Source: Lewinellaceae bacterium (lineage in GTDB: Bacteria; Bacteroidota; Bacteroidia; Chitinophagales; Saprospiraceae). Taken from it: 64,000 bases of DNA. Numbering within the stretch: position 1 is the first letter of the stretch; the number at the start of each line of letters is the position of its first letter. The notes beneath the pieces are model-generated. The model did not search any database, was not told the origin of the DNA, and worked only from the letters and a program-made list of their open reading frames with translations. Made by a program: the position numbers and the translations under genes. The stretch spans positions 434,001 through 498,000 of the forward strand of contig JACJYQ010000002.1 in the NCBI GenBank assembly GCA_020636025.1, read 5' to 3'. This document shows, in pieces, positions 15,186 through 24,288 of this stretch.

Positions 15186-16453
15186 AAAACTACTTTCCTG
15201 CAAACCGTACCCTCATTAAGTCTCATATTCAGGAAATAAACGCCAGGTGTAATCTGGTTCAGGTTTTTAAATTCCAACACATTCAGACCTTTGTTGATTT
15301 GGCGGTTGTTCGTTAAAATGGTTTTGCCATCTATGTCTATCAGGCTGAAAGAGGCATTGCCGCTGATGTTTGATTCAAGCGCCAGGCTGAAGTGGTCGGT
15401 GGCGGGATTTGGGAAAATAGAGAACCGGTTGAGTATATCCGGAAGTTCATGTGTTTCGGATATCTGGGTGATGTAGGTTCTTTTTAGGGTAGCGGTACCA
15501 TTAAAGCTGCCTCCGAAATTGGTAAAAACGAGTTTGTATAATTTACCATCGGGCTGCATCACGAAGTAGGCGTGGTTGGGAATGATTGTCCAGACAGAGC
15601 CTGTATAATACTTCCAGTCGTGTCCGATTATATCCAGCTTACTGCTGAGGGAATCCAGATATTCGTGATAATCCACGTTGTCTGGGTCAACGTTGAGTGC
15701 TTCGGCTACCAGAACACCTTCGTTGCTTAATATGCCGGTTACATCATACGGAATGTATTGGGTGCCGTCCCAAAGTGGTGAGTTGTAACGGCAAAAAGTG
15801 AGGTCCCAGTCTGCAGGCTCGGGCGGATTGGCGTTGTTTATGGAAAAGTATTTTATTGGACTTCCATTGCCGGGAGTAGTGGTAATGCTGTGTGTGCTCA
15901 CGTTACTCCCATCCAGATTGGCAACTCTAAACTTGAAGGTGCTGCCATCAAACTCATCTATCATGAATTTTCGGTACTGACCGTTCCGCAGCTTCAATCC
16001 ATAAACGCGTTGCCCGATAATTTTTAGTTCCGTAGCATCATAAATACCCCAGCCATAGTCATTAAAATCGCTTGTGTCGCGGTTGACATTAAAAGCACCC
16101 TCGGCCCAGCTGGATTCTGGATTGAGAATTCTATAGTCGTCAATTAGTTCCGCAGGATCTATATCCTGATTAAAATCAAATACCCAGGGGTCATAAGCTT
16201 CAAGCGCCGGGCCAGATTGGCCCATAGAGGAATTGGTTCCCTCATTGATGAAAACTCCAGCTGTTGCCCCATCGATGTTACTAAAGGCGATATCCCAAAA
16301 ATCGTAATCCTGCTGGGTAGATGTGCCATCGCTAAGCTTATAAAAAGCAGATTTACCGTATCCCAAACCGGCTGAAATCTGGTCAGTAGACGTTTGTGCA
16401 GTAAGGCATGTGCCAAACAAAAGAAGAAAGGAAAAGATTGTATAATGTTTCAT
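15179..16453 (-). CDS. secreted HmuY-like protein with T9SS sorting domain
   Basis: A 424-aa protein. I choose ATG at 16451-16453 because it begins a good signal peptide (MKHYTIFSFLLLFGTCLTAQ); the longer frame runs into repeats. The central part has repeated DFWDIAFS- and DWDLTFCRY-type strands and ends with a YKLVFTNFGG segment, reminiscent of the HmuY fold family, though I am not sure of that. The last 85 residues form a type A T9SS C-terminal domain: FSIFPNPATDHFSL, then LIDIDGKTIL, and finally GVYFLNMRLNEG and KVVFQ. That tail predicts export across the outer membrane by T9SS and surface attachment or release. Ligand unknown. Confidence 0.82.
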   Translation of the reverse strand: MKHYTIFSFLLLFGTCLTAQTSTDQISAGLGYGKSAFYKLSDGTSTQQDYDFWDIAFSNIDGATAGVFINEGTNSSMGQSGPALEAYDPWVFDFNQDIDPAELIDDYRILNPESSWAEGAFNVNRDTSDFNDYGWGIYDATELKIIGQRVYGLKLRNGQYRKFMIDEFDGSTFKFRVANLDGSNVSTHSITTTPGNGSPIKYFSINNANPPEPADWDLTFCRYNSPLWDGTQYIPYDVTGILSNEGVLVAEALNVDPDNVDYHEYLDSLSSKLDIIGHDWKYYTGSVWTIIPNHAYFVMQPDGKLYKLVFTNFGGSFNGTATLKRTYITQISETHELPDILNRFSIFPNPATDHFSLALESNISGNASFSLIDIDGKTILTNNRQINKGLNVLEFKNLNQITPGVYFLNMRLNEGTVCRKVVFQ

Positions 16454-16465
16454 AACAAGGGTTTT

Positions 16466-16793
16466 AATGCGAAATGTATCAATGCGCAATTTACCAATAT
16501 TTCAATGCGCAATGTACCAATGCGAAATGTGTAATCTTTTAATGCGAATTTGGGGCTTTTGTTTGGTTTTTGAGGTATGCTCAGATCATTTGTTCATATT
16601 CAGCCCATTTAAAAATGTAATTCAGGCCAACTGCGAATTGTCATGTCGATCTGCCGCAGGCGCGAGAGACATCTTTACAGGTCATGATTTGGGTTAAGTA
16701 TGCAACATACACGTTTAAAATTGCGCACTGCGCATTGATACATTTCGCATTGAAATATTGCGCATTTCGCATTGATACATTGTTGCATTAATT
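16466..16793. repeat. AATGCG-type inverted repeat element, locus A
   Basis: The left block 16466-16550 has several units such as AATGCGAAATGTATC and AATGCGCAATGTACC; the right block 16718-16793 carries their inverse complements (GCGCATTGATACATT and TTTCGCATTGATACATTG). The 167 bp between them contain no gene; GTTTGGTTTTTGAGG there resembles the interior of locus C. The element fills the 369-bp gap between two divergent genes (starts at 16453 and 16823), so it must overlap or replace their promoters. Confidence 0.7.
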
Positions 16794-16822
16794 TTGCTCA
16801 GACAATTAAACACAGTTTAACT

Positions 16823-17869
16823 ATGAATCGCAAAAACATCATGTACCTGGCAATTGCCCTTTTGGGGATTCTGGCCATTTGGTACTTTAGCTCAAGAGGC
16901 AAAGAGAATAAAGTCGAAGATTCATCAGCATTTGATCAGACTCCGGAATTGGCTCGTCTGAGTGCTCTGATTGATCAGAATCCAAACAACGATACGCTTT
17001 TATATCGCCGTGCGAGAGTTTATTACAACGAAGAAGCCTACGATGAAGCGTTGAAAGACCTGAACACAGCCTTATCGCGCGATTCGATGCAGCCTATGTA
17101 TTATCATTTGCTGGCCGATATTTTGCTTGATTATGCACGCCCAAATGATTCCAGACGGGCTATAGAGGTGCTGAAGCTGGCAGAAAAGCGATTTCCGGAC
17201 CGCATTCCCACGCTTTTGAAACTGAGTGAATTTCAGCTCATAGTGAGACAACACGGCGATGCCCTGGAAACCCTCAACAAGATACTTTTAATGGATCCGC
17301 AAAACGCTGAGGCATTTTACATGGCCGGCAGGGTAGCGCTTGATCAGGGCGATACGACCAAAGCCGTGGCCTCGCTGCAAAAATCAGTCAAACTGGATTC
17401 GGATAATGAAGACGCCTGGATGTTTCTGGGTCGGATTTTTGGCGATCGTAACAACCCGGTGGCTATCCAGTATTTCGACAATGCGCTTCGACTTGATTCC
17501 ACCAATTTGGAAGCCCGGGAATATAAAGGGGCTTATTATAAGAGGAGAGGAGAGTTTGAAGAGGCTTTCGCCATTTACAGAGACATCATTGCCCGCAATC
17601 CCGACTATGCCAATGCCTATTTCGATATGGGTATGATCTATCTCGAGCTGGATTCTCTGTCCAAAGCCTATTCCAATTTTGACATCGCAACCCGCGTGGA
17701 TCCCATCTTTGTTAAAGCCTATTATTACCGTGGTGTGGCATCCGAAGAGATGGGCAACAAAGAGCAGGCGCTAAGCGATTACCGGCAGGCCAATGGCATG
17801 TCTCCAAATTATACAGACGCCAAAGAGGCCAAGGAGCGCCTGGAAAAAGAGGGGGTGAAATTGAAATAG
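16823..17869 (+). CDS. membrane-anchored TPR protein
   Basis: A 348-aa protein starting at ATG 16823; the longer frame would need a TTG inside the repeat. A single N-terminal hydrophobic segment (about 7-24, IMYLAIALLGILAIWYF) anchors it in the membrane with the rest exported. From about residue 40 to the end it is a row of about eight tetratricopeptide repeats, with typical motifs AFYMAGRVALDQGDTTKAV, AWMFLGRIF, ANAYFDMGMIYLELDSLSKAY and AYYYRGVASEEMGNKEQAL. TPR arrays bind partner proteins; the partner is unknown. It is followed 54 bp later by the OmpA-domain gene on the same strand, so both may build an envelope structure. Confidence 0.88.
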   Translation: MNRKNIMYLAIALLGILAIWYFSSRGKENKVEDSSAFDQTPELARLSALIDQNPNNDTLLYRRARVYYNEEAYDEALKDLNTALSRDSMQPMYYHLLADILLDYARPNDSRRAIEVLKLAEKRFPDRIPTLLKLSEFQLIVRQHGDALETLNKILLMDPQNAEAFYMAGRVALDQGDTTKAVASLQKSVKLDSDNEDAWMFLGRIFGDRNNPVAIQYFDNALRLDSTNLEAREYKGAYYKRRGEFEEAFAIYRDIIARNPDYANAYFDMGMIYLELDSLSKAYSNFDIATRVDPIFVKAYYYRGVASEEMGNKEQALSDYRQANGMSPNYTDAKEAKERLEKEGVKLK

Positions 17870-17923
17870 GGTGCAACAAACAGGTAACTCCTGGCACCTA
17901 TTATCTGGCAAATACCCTGATCC

Positions 17924-19078
17924 ATGAAAACCTTCATACCAATACTTTTTATTTCATTTGCGAGCCTGTGCCCACTCCCGGCCCAGAACCTGGTCATGAA
18001 TCCCTCCTTTGAGGAGCTAAGCCCAAATGCCATTGTTGTTGCCTGTGAATTTACTCAGTATTCAACATTTTTTGGGGAGAGGCTCAGGCTCTGGAACACC
18101 TTTGATGGCATGACTCCGGATCTATTGCAGGCGGCAGAAAATTGTCCATGGCTCACCGAAGTCCACAGTGGTCAGCAATGCATTGGTTTGATCATGTACC
18201 TTCCGGCGAGTGACCTGGAGGAACGGGAAGATTACCACGAGCGGGTGCGCGGTCGACTTAAAGAACCCCTAAAACCCGGAAGCCGGTATCGACTTTCCTG
18301 CTGGGTTCGGGAAGACAGTTCGATCATTCAGCAACACCTGGCAGCTGTATATACTGACAAAACACCCATTGTGCCCACGAAATCGGGCAACCTGGGTTTT
18401 TACTTTTATGTGAATAACCCGCTGGATGGACAAAAGCCACAGGTGAATTATGCCACCCCCATTGCCACTTTCGGCAACTGGATACAACTGAGTATGGAAT
18501 TCGTACCCGAAGAACCATTTCAGTATTTCATTATGGGTAATTTTTATCCGGACAGGCTTACGCAAACAAACCTGAGTGAAGAACAGGTGCGGGACGTTGA
18601 AATGAAGAACGGGAAGATTGGAAACAAGGTGGACAAAATAAAACGGGCTTCCTATCTGTGCATCGATGATGTTTCTGTGGAGCTGCTTCCTCCATCAGCG
18701 GCCGGACTGGAAAGGGCATTGCTGCGGGAAAAGAAATTTACGCTCAGCGGTGAGGTTTTATTTGAAACAGCCAAAGCCGAGTTACATGATGAGGCCGGGG
18801 TTCAACTGGATTCTCTGGTGGATTTTTTGATCAATCACCCTGATTTAAGAATTGGCATCAGTGGCCATACCGATGATGTCGGAACTGATGAATACAATCT
18901 GGACCTGTCGGAGCGTAGAGCGCGGGCGGTAAAACAATATCTCATCGACCACGGGGTAGGTGCCGATCGCTTGCGATCAAAAGGCTTTGGAGAAAGCAGG
19001 CCTGTGGCGGATAATCGCACAGAACTTGGCCGGAAAGCAAACAGAAGGGTAGAGTGTGTAGTCCTAAAATCGAAGTAA
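17924..19078 (+). CDS. OmpA-domain protein with N-terminal carbohydrate-binding-like domain
   Basis: A 384-aa exported protein: signal peptide 1-20, then a beta-rich domain (about 21-250) opening NLVMNPSFEE and containing a YRLSCWVRED segment, which looks like a jelly-roll galactose-binding-like module. The C-terminal 115 residues form an OmpA/MotB peptidoglycan-binding domain with ISGHTDDVGTDEYNLDLSERRA and later SKGFGESRPVADN. OmpA domains tether proteins to peptidoglycan by binding diaminopimelate. No lipobox is seen, so it is probably soluble periplasmic. It follows the TPR gene and overlaps the convergent minus-strand gene by 15 bp at the stops. Confidence 0.88.
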   Translation: MKTFIPILFISFASLCPLPAQNLVMNPSFEELSPNAIVVACEFTQYSTFFGERLRLWNTFDGMTPDLLQAAENCPWLTEVHSGQQCIGLIMYLPASDLEEREDYHERVRGRLKEPLKPGSRYRLSCWVREDSSIIQQHLAAVYTDKTPIVPTKSGNLGFYFYVNNPLDGQKPQVNYATPIATFGNWIQLSMEFVPEEPFQYFIMGNFYPDRLTQTNLSEEQVRDVEMKNGKIGNKVDKIKRASYLCIDDVSVELLPPSAAGLERALLREKKFTLSGEVLFETAKAELHDEAGVQLDSLVDFLINHPDLRIGISGHTDDVGTDEYNLDLSERRARAVKQYLIDHGVGADRLRSKGFGESRPVADNRTELGRKANRRVECVVLKSK

Positions 19079-20494
19079 TACCAGTTTCAGGCGGTTACGG
19101 AATTCAGACGGCACCAAACATTCCGAACTGCTGATTTGCAAGGCATCGCGGAAACGCATCCTAAGTCCCTGGTTGACCGTATTCAATATTCCGTTTCTGT
19201 CGAACTCGCCTGCCGGGCTTAGCACATATTCGCTGCAAGTGTTTTCGTATTTTATTTCATCGTTGAACAAAAAACGCAGATTTTCTGGCGTTTTTAACAG
19301 GAAATAAGAGGAAAATGTCCCTTCATCATCTTGCGAATACTGCTTTTTGTGCAAGGCAGTTTTCCACTGCGGCATGCCTTTAGGAGAAAACGCAATGGCG
19401 AACAGATCATCGTAATAGTAGTCTACGATCATGCGCATACCATCTCTGAAAAAACCGCGACCGGCAGCTGTACCCCGCTGAACCTCGTGGTTGCGTTCGG
19501 CGATCATCAGGGCGCCCCCATCCTGCCTGAGCACTACATCGCGCACCTCACTATCGAGGACACCTTTGGCGTCTTCCCCAACTTCCCGCTGCCGCATGAT
19601 CGACAGAAATTTCTCGTCGAATTCTTCATATTGAAGTATCTGGTCATTTTTGTTTGTCAGGTTCATGCTAAAGAAAAAAGTGCCGTTTGCGCGATTTCGG
19701 CTCCTGTCGCCCCAAACACCCACGCCGGTCAGGCGATTGTTCAGGTCGTCCACTTTAAATTTGGAATCGATGGTTCGATATTCTCCCAGAGGAACTTTGG
19801 TAATGTCATTTCCTGAAGCATTGATGTGCAAGATGTGGTAGTTGTGGTCATCAAGCTTTGATCGCCGGTTGTTCTTTTCACTAACCAGGTAGTAATCGCC
19901 GTGGTTTCCAAGCGCCATTTCAAAGGGGTCTGGCTCATATCGATCGGTTACTTCCATATCCAGCGTTTTATCCCAAAGGATCTGCATTTTATCAAGCTGA
20001 AAACAGGTGAGTTCCATGGTTTCTCTGGTGGCGTCATTGAAAATCACAAAACAATTGCGGTCGTCGCTCATGACAATCCCGAGAGCGGGCGGGGAGAATA
20101 CGCGTTCGCCGTAATCCTTTATCAACATGCTGTCGATGAGATTTGCTCCGGGATCGTATTTGTGGATACGCAGGTAGGTGTGCCCGCGGCGGCGGATCTT
20201 GTGCACCACGGAAAAATCATTTTTGCCAGGAATAACGCCCACGATTTGTACACCGCGTCGCTCGAGATCTTCCAGATTGCGCGACCAGGAAAGTTGCATC
20301 TGGTTGTCGTAGGCCTGCACTTCATATTCATTGAACTTATCGCGAAACAAAAGTATCCGGTCACGCAGACGTCCAATTATTTCGTACCCGTAATCATTCC
20401 GGATCATCAGCGATTCGGAAATGACGGCCTTTTGTCCGTAAGAAAAGCAGGTGTAAAAAGCGCTTATCAGAAATAGTAGAAATTTGCGATCCAT
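19064..20494 (-). CDS. secreted protein of unknown function
   Basis: A 476-aa protein with a signal peptide (1-20, ending SYGQ). The mature part is rich in beta strands with regular WD-like or propeller-like spacing (for example LLFRDKFNEYEVQAYDNQ, MQLSWSRNLEDLE, YYLVSEKNNRR), suggestive of a beta-propeller, but I recognise no family motif. No catalytic signature is visible. Proteins of this type are common and uncharacterised in Saprospiria-like genomes. Its stop overlaps the OmpA gene by 15 bp (tail to tail), and its start faces the 336-bp gap that carries foldback-repeat copy 2. Confidence 0.7.
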   Translation of the reverse strand: MDRKFLLFLISAFYTCFSYGQKAVISESLMIRNDYGYEIIGRLRDRILLFRDKFNEYEVQAYDNQMQLSWSRNLEDLERRGVQIVGVIPGKNDFSVVHKIRRRGHTYLRIHKYDPGANLIDSMLIKDYGERVFSPPALGIVMSDDRNCFVIFNDATRETMELTCFQLDKMQILWDKTLDMEVTDRYEPDPFEMALGNHGDYYLVSEKNNRRSKLDDHNYHILHINASGNDITKVPLGEYRTIDSKFKVDDLNNRLTGVGVWGDRSRNRANGTFFFSMNLTNKNDQILQYEEFDEKFLSIMRQREVGEDAKGVLDSEVRDVVLRQDGGALMIAERNHEVQRGTAAGRGFFRDGMRMIVDYYYDDLFAIAFSPKGMPQWKTALHKKQYSQDDEGTFSSYFLLKTPENLRFLFNDEIKYENTCSEYVLSPAGEFDRNGILNTVNQGLRMRFRDALQISSSECLVPSEFRNRLKLVLLRF

Positions 20495-20615
20495 ATTTGT
20501 GTTTATTTTGAGCCCGGTAAAGAAAACGCCTTCAAGCCCCTCTGTGTTTCAACAGTTCAAAAATAAGCGCTTAATGGGAGATTTCCGGCGAAGACATGCG
20601 CCAGGAATTATTTTG

Positions 20616-20774
20616 GAGCTTGTTCAGGTTTCTATCGCTGGGCTGCAAGTGGAAAATTTCGTTTCATCTTTCGTTGAAATTTTCGCCGAATTGCCCGCAT
20701 GCGTCTGCAAATTTCGCCTCGCCTGAAACAAAATTTTCTAACTTTCGCCTCAGCATAGAAACCTGAACACGCTC
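20616..20774. repeat. 159-bp foldback (MITE-like) repeat, copy 2
   Basis: Almost identical to 5085-5243 along its whole length; visible differences are only at a few positions (GAGCTTG for GAGCGTG at the left tip, GCGTCTG for GCGACTG near the centre, TCTAAC for TCTCAC, and CTCATAG for CTCTTAG at the right tip). The same imperfect palindrome around CGCATGCG is kept. It lies in the divergent gap between the minus gene starting at 20494 and aroQ at 20831; the remaining 175 bp of that gap hold nothing I recognise. An open frame running across it (20484-20726) is an accident of the repeat. Confidence 0.85.
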
Positions 20775-20830
20775 ATAGCATTATTTGTGTTTTTCAACCA
20801 TGCTCTAAGCGCCTGCAAAAATTAACGCCC

Positions 20831-21256
20831 ATGAAAATTCTAATCATAAATGGTCCAAACCTCAATTTGCTTGGAAAGCGCCAGCCCGAGATTTACGGCA
20901 ACCAATCCTTTGAAAGTTACTTCTCAGGACTTCAATCAATGTTCCCGGATGATCCACTGGAGTATTTCCAGAGCAATCACGAAGGTGATTTGATTGACAA
21001 GCTCCACGATGAAGGTTTTTCTATGGATGGCATCATTCTGAATGCTGGTGGATACTCGCACACTTCAGTTGCCCTGGCAGATGCTGTGGCCTCCATTAGC
21101 ACCCCGGTAGTGGAAGTGCATATCAGCAATATTTATGCGCGGGAGGATTTCCGCCGACACTCCTATCTGACCAATCCTTGTGTGAAATGTTTGATCGGCT
21201 TTGGTCTTGATGGGTATAGAATGGCGGTGGAGTACCTGAAAGCGACCAGCGATTAA
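20831..21256 (+). CDS. aroQ: type II 3-dehydroquinate dehydratase
   Basis: A 141-aa protein of the usual size for the dodecameric type II enzyme, which makes 3-dehydroshikimate from 3-dehydroquinate, step three of the shikimate pathway. Key residues are visible: NGPNLNLLGKRQPEIYG with Tyr22 (the base), NAGGYSHTS (71-79), and VEVHISN with His97 (the acid), followed by FRRHS. The order matches AroQ throughout. It ends 4 bp into the tail of the convergent ftcD gene. Its upstream gap holds foldback repeat 2, so the promoter must lie in or next to that repeat. Confidence 0.97.
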   Translation: MKILIINGPNLNLLGKRQPEIYGNQSFESYFSGLQSMFPDDPLEYFQSNHEGDLIDKLHDEGFSMDGIILNAGGYSHTSVALADAVASISTPVVEVHISNIYAREDFRRHSYLTNPCVKCLIGFGLDGYRMAVEYLKATSD

Positions 21257-22938
21257 ATTTGTTCGATAACGTTGGAGATAATCTCTCCTTCCAACTTATT
21301 TGCCAGATCCAGCATCTCTTTCGATTCGACTAATACCTTGTCTACAAAGACTTTATCATCCAACCCACCTGTATTGATCTTCACATTCAGGTAAGCGCCA
21401 TATACGGCTACCCGTGCACACAAAGCACCGACCCCGGCATCCGTGATGGAATTTGGATTGCCCGTTTCCACCATTTGTTTGATCAGCGGAAATGACTCCA
21501 TGGCCAGTTTCATCACCTTGAAAGGCACATCAATGGCCGTTTTAGTAGCGGCTTGTATGGCTTCTTTTCTGATCTTCTTTTCTTCCTCATTGCTTTTCGG
21601 CAGACCGAAAGCGCTCATGATCAGTTTAAAAGCATCGGTATCTTCGTCAACCGTTCTCAAAAGGGCGTCTTTAAGTTTTTGCCCTTTGTCGGCTACCTCC
21701 GAAAACTCTTCCCAACGATCGTCCCAGCCGCGTTTGTGACTGCTTAGGTTGGCTACCATGGTCGCCAGGGATACACCTAGGGCTCCCACGTAAGCACTGA
21801 TGGAACCACCTCCTGGGGCCGGACTTTCGCTGGCTGTTTCGTTGGCAAAGGCCACGAGATCCATTTTTACCAGCTTGTTGGCCACGGCAGGATCGCCTTT
21901 TTCCAGGTTGTATTCAATGATCTTTTGTTGCGGATCAAAAGGTCCCAGATCGTCGAGGCCCATGGATTTAACCGCAATTTTCAATAATTCTGATTCAGAA
22001 ACCCCGATGCTGCGTCTTTGCTTTTTCAGGAAGTAACGGCCGGCTTCGAGCATAACTTCTAGTGGTACCAGTCCTACAAGTTCGGAACCGGTGACCCGCA
22101 TACCTCGGCGGTTGGCGCTTTCATGGCAGGCTTCAAAAGCCATGTGCAAGGGCGTTAGCTTGGTGTCGGTAATGTTCATGGAGATCTGTGCAATGCCGTA
22201 CTCCTCAATGAACCAGCCGATGCCTTTTACACCTTTCAATACCCCGGGTTCGCGAAGCGCTTCACCATTGGCGTCTTTCATGGGTTTGCCTGTAGCAGGA
22301 TCGGTTTTTACGCGACCTTTTTCCCGCACGTCAAAGGCAACGGAATTTGCCCGGCGAACAGAAGTAGTGTTCAAATTGACATTATACGCGATCAGGAAAT
22401 CGCGGGCGCCGATAGCCGTTACACCGCTGCGTACATTTAATTTCGTAGGTCCAAAGTCGGGCTTCCAATTGGCTTGCTGAAGTTTTTCAGCCATGCCTTC
22501 ATACTCGCCGGCACGAACCACCGCCAGGTTTTTACGATCGGGCTTACTGGCTGCAGATTCATATAAAAACACCGAAATATTGAGCTCATTTCCCACGCGC
22601 TCTCCGAGTTTACGGGCCCAATCTGCCGTCTCTTCCATACTAATATTAGCAATAGGAATCAGCGGACAAACATCAGTCGCGCCCATACGCGGATGTTCCC
22701 CCTTATGCTTGCTCATATCAATGAGCTGACCAGCCATTTTAATCGCCTGAAACGCCGCCTCAATCACCGGCTCCGGTTCACCCACAAAGGTCACCACCGT
22801 CCGGTTTGTCGCTTTCCCCGGATCAACATCCAACAATTTCACGCCCTCAACCGCTTCAATTGTATCGGTTATTTGTTTTATAACAGCCATATCCCGCCCT
22901 TCGGAGAAATTAGGCACACATTCTATTAGTTGTTTCAT
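21253..22938 (-). CDS. ftcD: bifunctional glutamate formimidoyltransferase / formimidoyl-THF cyclodeaminase
   Basis: A 561-aa fusion. The N-terminal two thirds (about 1-330) is the formiminotransferase, starting MKQLIECVPNFSEGRD, with KHKGEHPRMGATDVCPL and a YNVNLNT segment. The C-terminal third (about 345-561) is the cyclodeaminase, with ASESPAPGGGSISAYVGAL. It moves the formimino group of formiminoglutamate to tetrahydrofolate and then releases ammonia, ending histidine breakdown. The fused form is known from animals and several bacteria; no other histidine-use (hut) genes are in the window. The start codon is only 2 bp from AATGCG repeat locus B. Confidence 0.95.
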   Translation of the reverse strand: MKQLIECVPNFSEGRDMAVIKQITDTIEAVEGVKLLDVDPGKATNRTVVTFVGEPEPVIEAAFQAIKMAGQLIDMSKHKGEHPRMGATDVCPLIPIANISMEETADWARKLGERVGNELNISVFLYESAASKPDRKNLAVVRAGEYEGMAEKLQQANWKPDFGPTKLNVRSGVTAIGARDFLIAYNVNLNTTSVRRANSVAFDVREKGRVKTDPATGKPMKDANGEALREPGVLKGVKGIGWFIEEYGIAQISMNITDTKLTPLHMAFEACHESANRRGMRVTGSELVGLVPLEVMLEAGRYFLKKQRRSIGVSESELLKIAVKSMGLDDLGPFDPQQKIIEYNLEKGDPAVANKLVKMDLVAFANETASESPAPGGGSISAYVGALGVSLATMVANLSSHKRGWDDRWEEFSEVADKGQKLKDALLRTVDEDTDAFKLIMSAFGLPKSNEEEKKIRKEAIQAATKTAIDVPFKVMKLAMESFPLIKQMVETGNPNSITDAGVGALCARVAVYGAYLNVKINTGGLDDKVFVDKVLVESKEMLDLANKLEGEIISNVIEQI

Positions 22939-22940
22939 AT

Positions 22941-23146
22941 ATCAATGCGAAATGTATCAATGCGAAATGCGCAATTTTGTAATGCGCAATGTATTAATGC
23001 ACCAATGCGAGATGGTTAGTGTTTAGGTTTCGTTGTGCAAAGCAAGATAATATCTCAATGCAAAGCAAAATTTAGTCTAAAGGATTCAAAACAAAATGCC
23101 AACCAGAATCCCCATTACGCATTTCGCATTGATACATTGTGCATTA
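22941..23146. repeat. AATGCG-type inverted repeat element, locus B
   Basis: The left block (22941-23011) holds ATCAATGCGAAATGTATC, AATGCGCAATTTTG and AATGCGCAATGTATT units; the right block (23112-23146) reads ACGCATTTCGCATTGATACA and ends inside the mqnC stop codon. The left edge is 2 bp from the ftcD start codon. The 100 bp between the blocks contain no gene. Confidence 0.7.
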
Positions 23147-24286
23147 ATCAACGATCATCTCCCTTGTATCAAGCTGTTGCTGCACAATCTCCCTGGGTAG
23201 TTCGCGGAATTCATATTGCTGATTGCGGAGTTGTGGTGTTTTCCCAGCTTCTTTAATTGCGTTTTGAATACCGTCGGCAGTGAAACGGAAGCGGGCGCCT
23301 GCGGCGGAGACCACATTTTCTTCGATCATGATGCTGCCGAAATCATTGGCTCCGGCGTGGAGACAAACCTGGGCGACCTGCTTGCCCACGGTGAGCCAGG
23401 AAGCCTGAATGTTGATGATGTTGGGCAACATGATGCGGCTCATGGCGATCATGCGTACGTATTCGTCGCCGGTGACTGCGTTACGTGCGCGTTTTATTTT
23501 GCGGAGGATGGTGTCTTCATCCTGGAAAGGCCAGGGGATAAAGGCCAGAAAGCCTTTGGCGTCTGCGGGTTTTTCACTTTGCACCTGCCTGATGTCGGCA
23601 AAATGCTGCATACGTTCAAGGTTGGTTTCTATGTGGCCAAACATCATCGTCGCTGAAGTAGTCAGATGGAGTTTATGGGCGGCGCGCATCACATCCAACC
23701 ATTCCTGGCCGCCACATTTGCCCTTAGATATCAGACGACGTACGCGATCGTCCAAGATTTCGGCGCCGGCGCCGGGCAGGGAGTCGAGTCCGCTTTCCTT
23801 CAGGGTTTTCAGCACATCGTAATGGCTCATGCCTTCCAGCTTGGCTACGTGGGCAATTTCCGGTGGACCCAGTGCGTGCAGTTTCAGGTTGGGGAATTCC
23901 GATTTCAGTTGTTTGAATAAATCAGCATAGTATTGTAAACCCAGATCCGGGTGGTGGCCGCCTTGCAGCAACAACTGTTCTCCACCAAACTGAAATGTCT
24001 CGGTGATTTTCTGACGATATTCTTCAATGGTAGTGATATAGGCCTCTTCATGTCCGGGACGGCGGTAGAAATTGCAGAATTTGCAATTGGCAATGCACAC
24101 GTTGGTAGTATTGGAATTCCGATCGATGATCCAGGTAACCGTATCGCCTGGTACATGATGTTCTCGGATGGCGTTTCCCACGTACATCAATTCAGCGGTG
24201 GAAGCGTTTTCGAAAAGGAAGACGCCTTCTTCGGGGGTAAGCCACTCGAGTTTTAGAGCACGCTGCAGTAATTCAGTTGTATTCAT
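23144..24286 (-). CDS. mqnC: cyclic dehypoxanthinyl futalosine synthase (menaquinone, futalosine route)
   Basis: A 380-aa radical SAM enzyme starting at ATG 24284-24286; a longer frame would begin with TTG inside repeat locus C. The cluster-binding cysteines are Cys64, Cys68 and Cys71 in VCIANCKFCNFYR. LLLQGGHHPDLGL and GAGAEILDDRVR are typical of MqnC, as are ATMMFGHIET and FIPWPFQDEDT further on. MqnC cyclises dehypoxanthine futalosine in the alternative menaquinone pathway. MqnA, B, D and E are not in the window. The close relative MqnE has a different C-terminal pattern, so MqnC is the better call. Both ends of the gene touch AATGCG-type repeats. Confidence 0.95.
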   Translation of the reverse strand: MNTTELLQRALKLEWLTPEEGVFLFENASTAELMYVGNAIREHHVPGDTVTWIIDRNSNTTNVCIANCKFCNFYRRPGHEEAYITTIEEYRQKITETFQFGGEQLLLQGGHHPDLGLQYYADLFKQLKSEFPNLKLHALGPPEIAHVAKLEGMSHYDVLKTLKESGLDSLPGAGAEILDDRVRRLISKGKCGGQEWLDVMRAAHKLHLTTSATMMFGHIETNLERMQHFADIRQVQSEKPADAKGFLAFIPWPFQDEDTILRKIKRARNAVTGDEYVRMIAMSRIMLPNIINIQASWLTVGKQVAQVCLHAGANDFGSIMIEENVVSAAGARFRFTADGIQNAIKEAGKTPQLRNQQYEFRELPREIVQQQLDTREMIVD

Positions 24287-24288
24287 AA

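Noticed and set aside
20484..20726. 80-aa open frame in the gap before aroQ
   Set aside because: It runs through the foldback repeat, and its sequence is just the translated repeat with no family resemblance.
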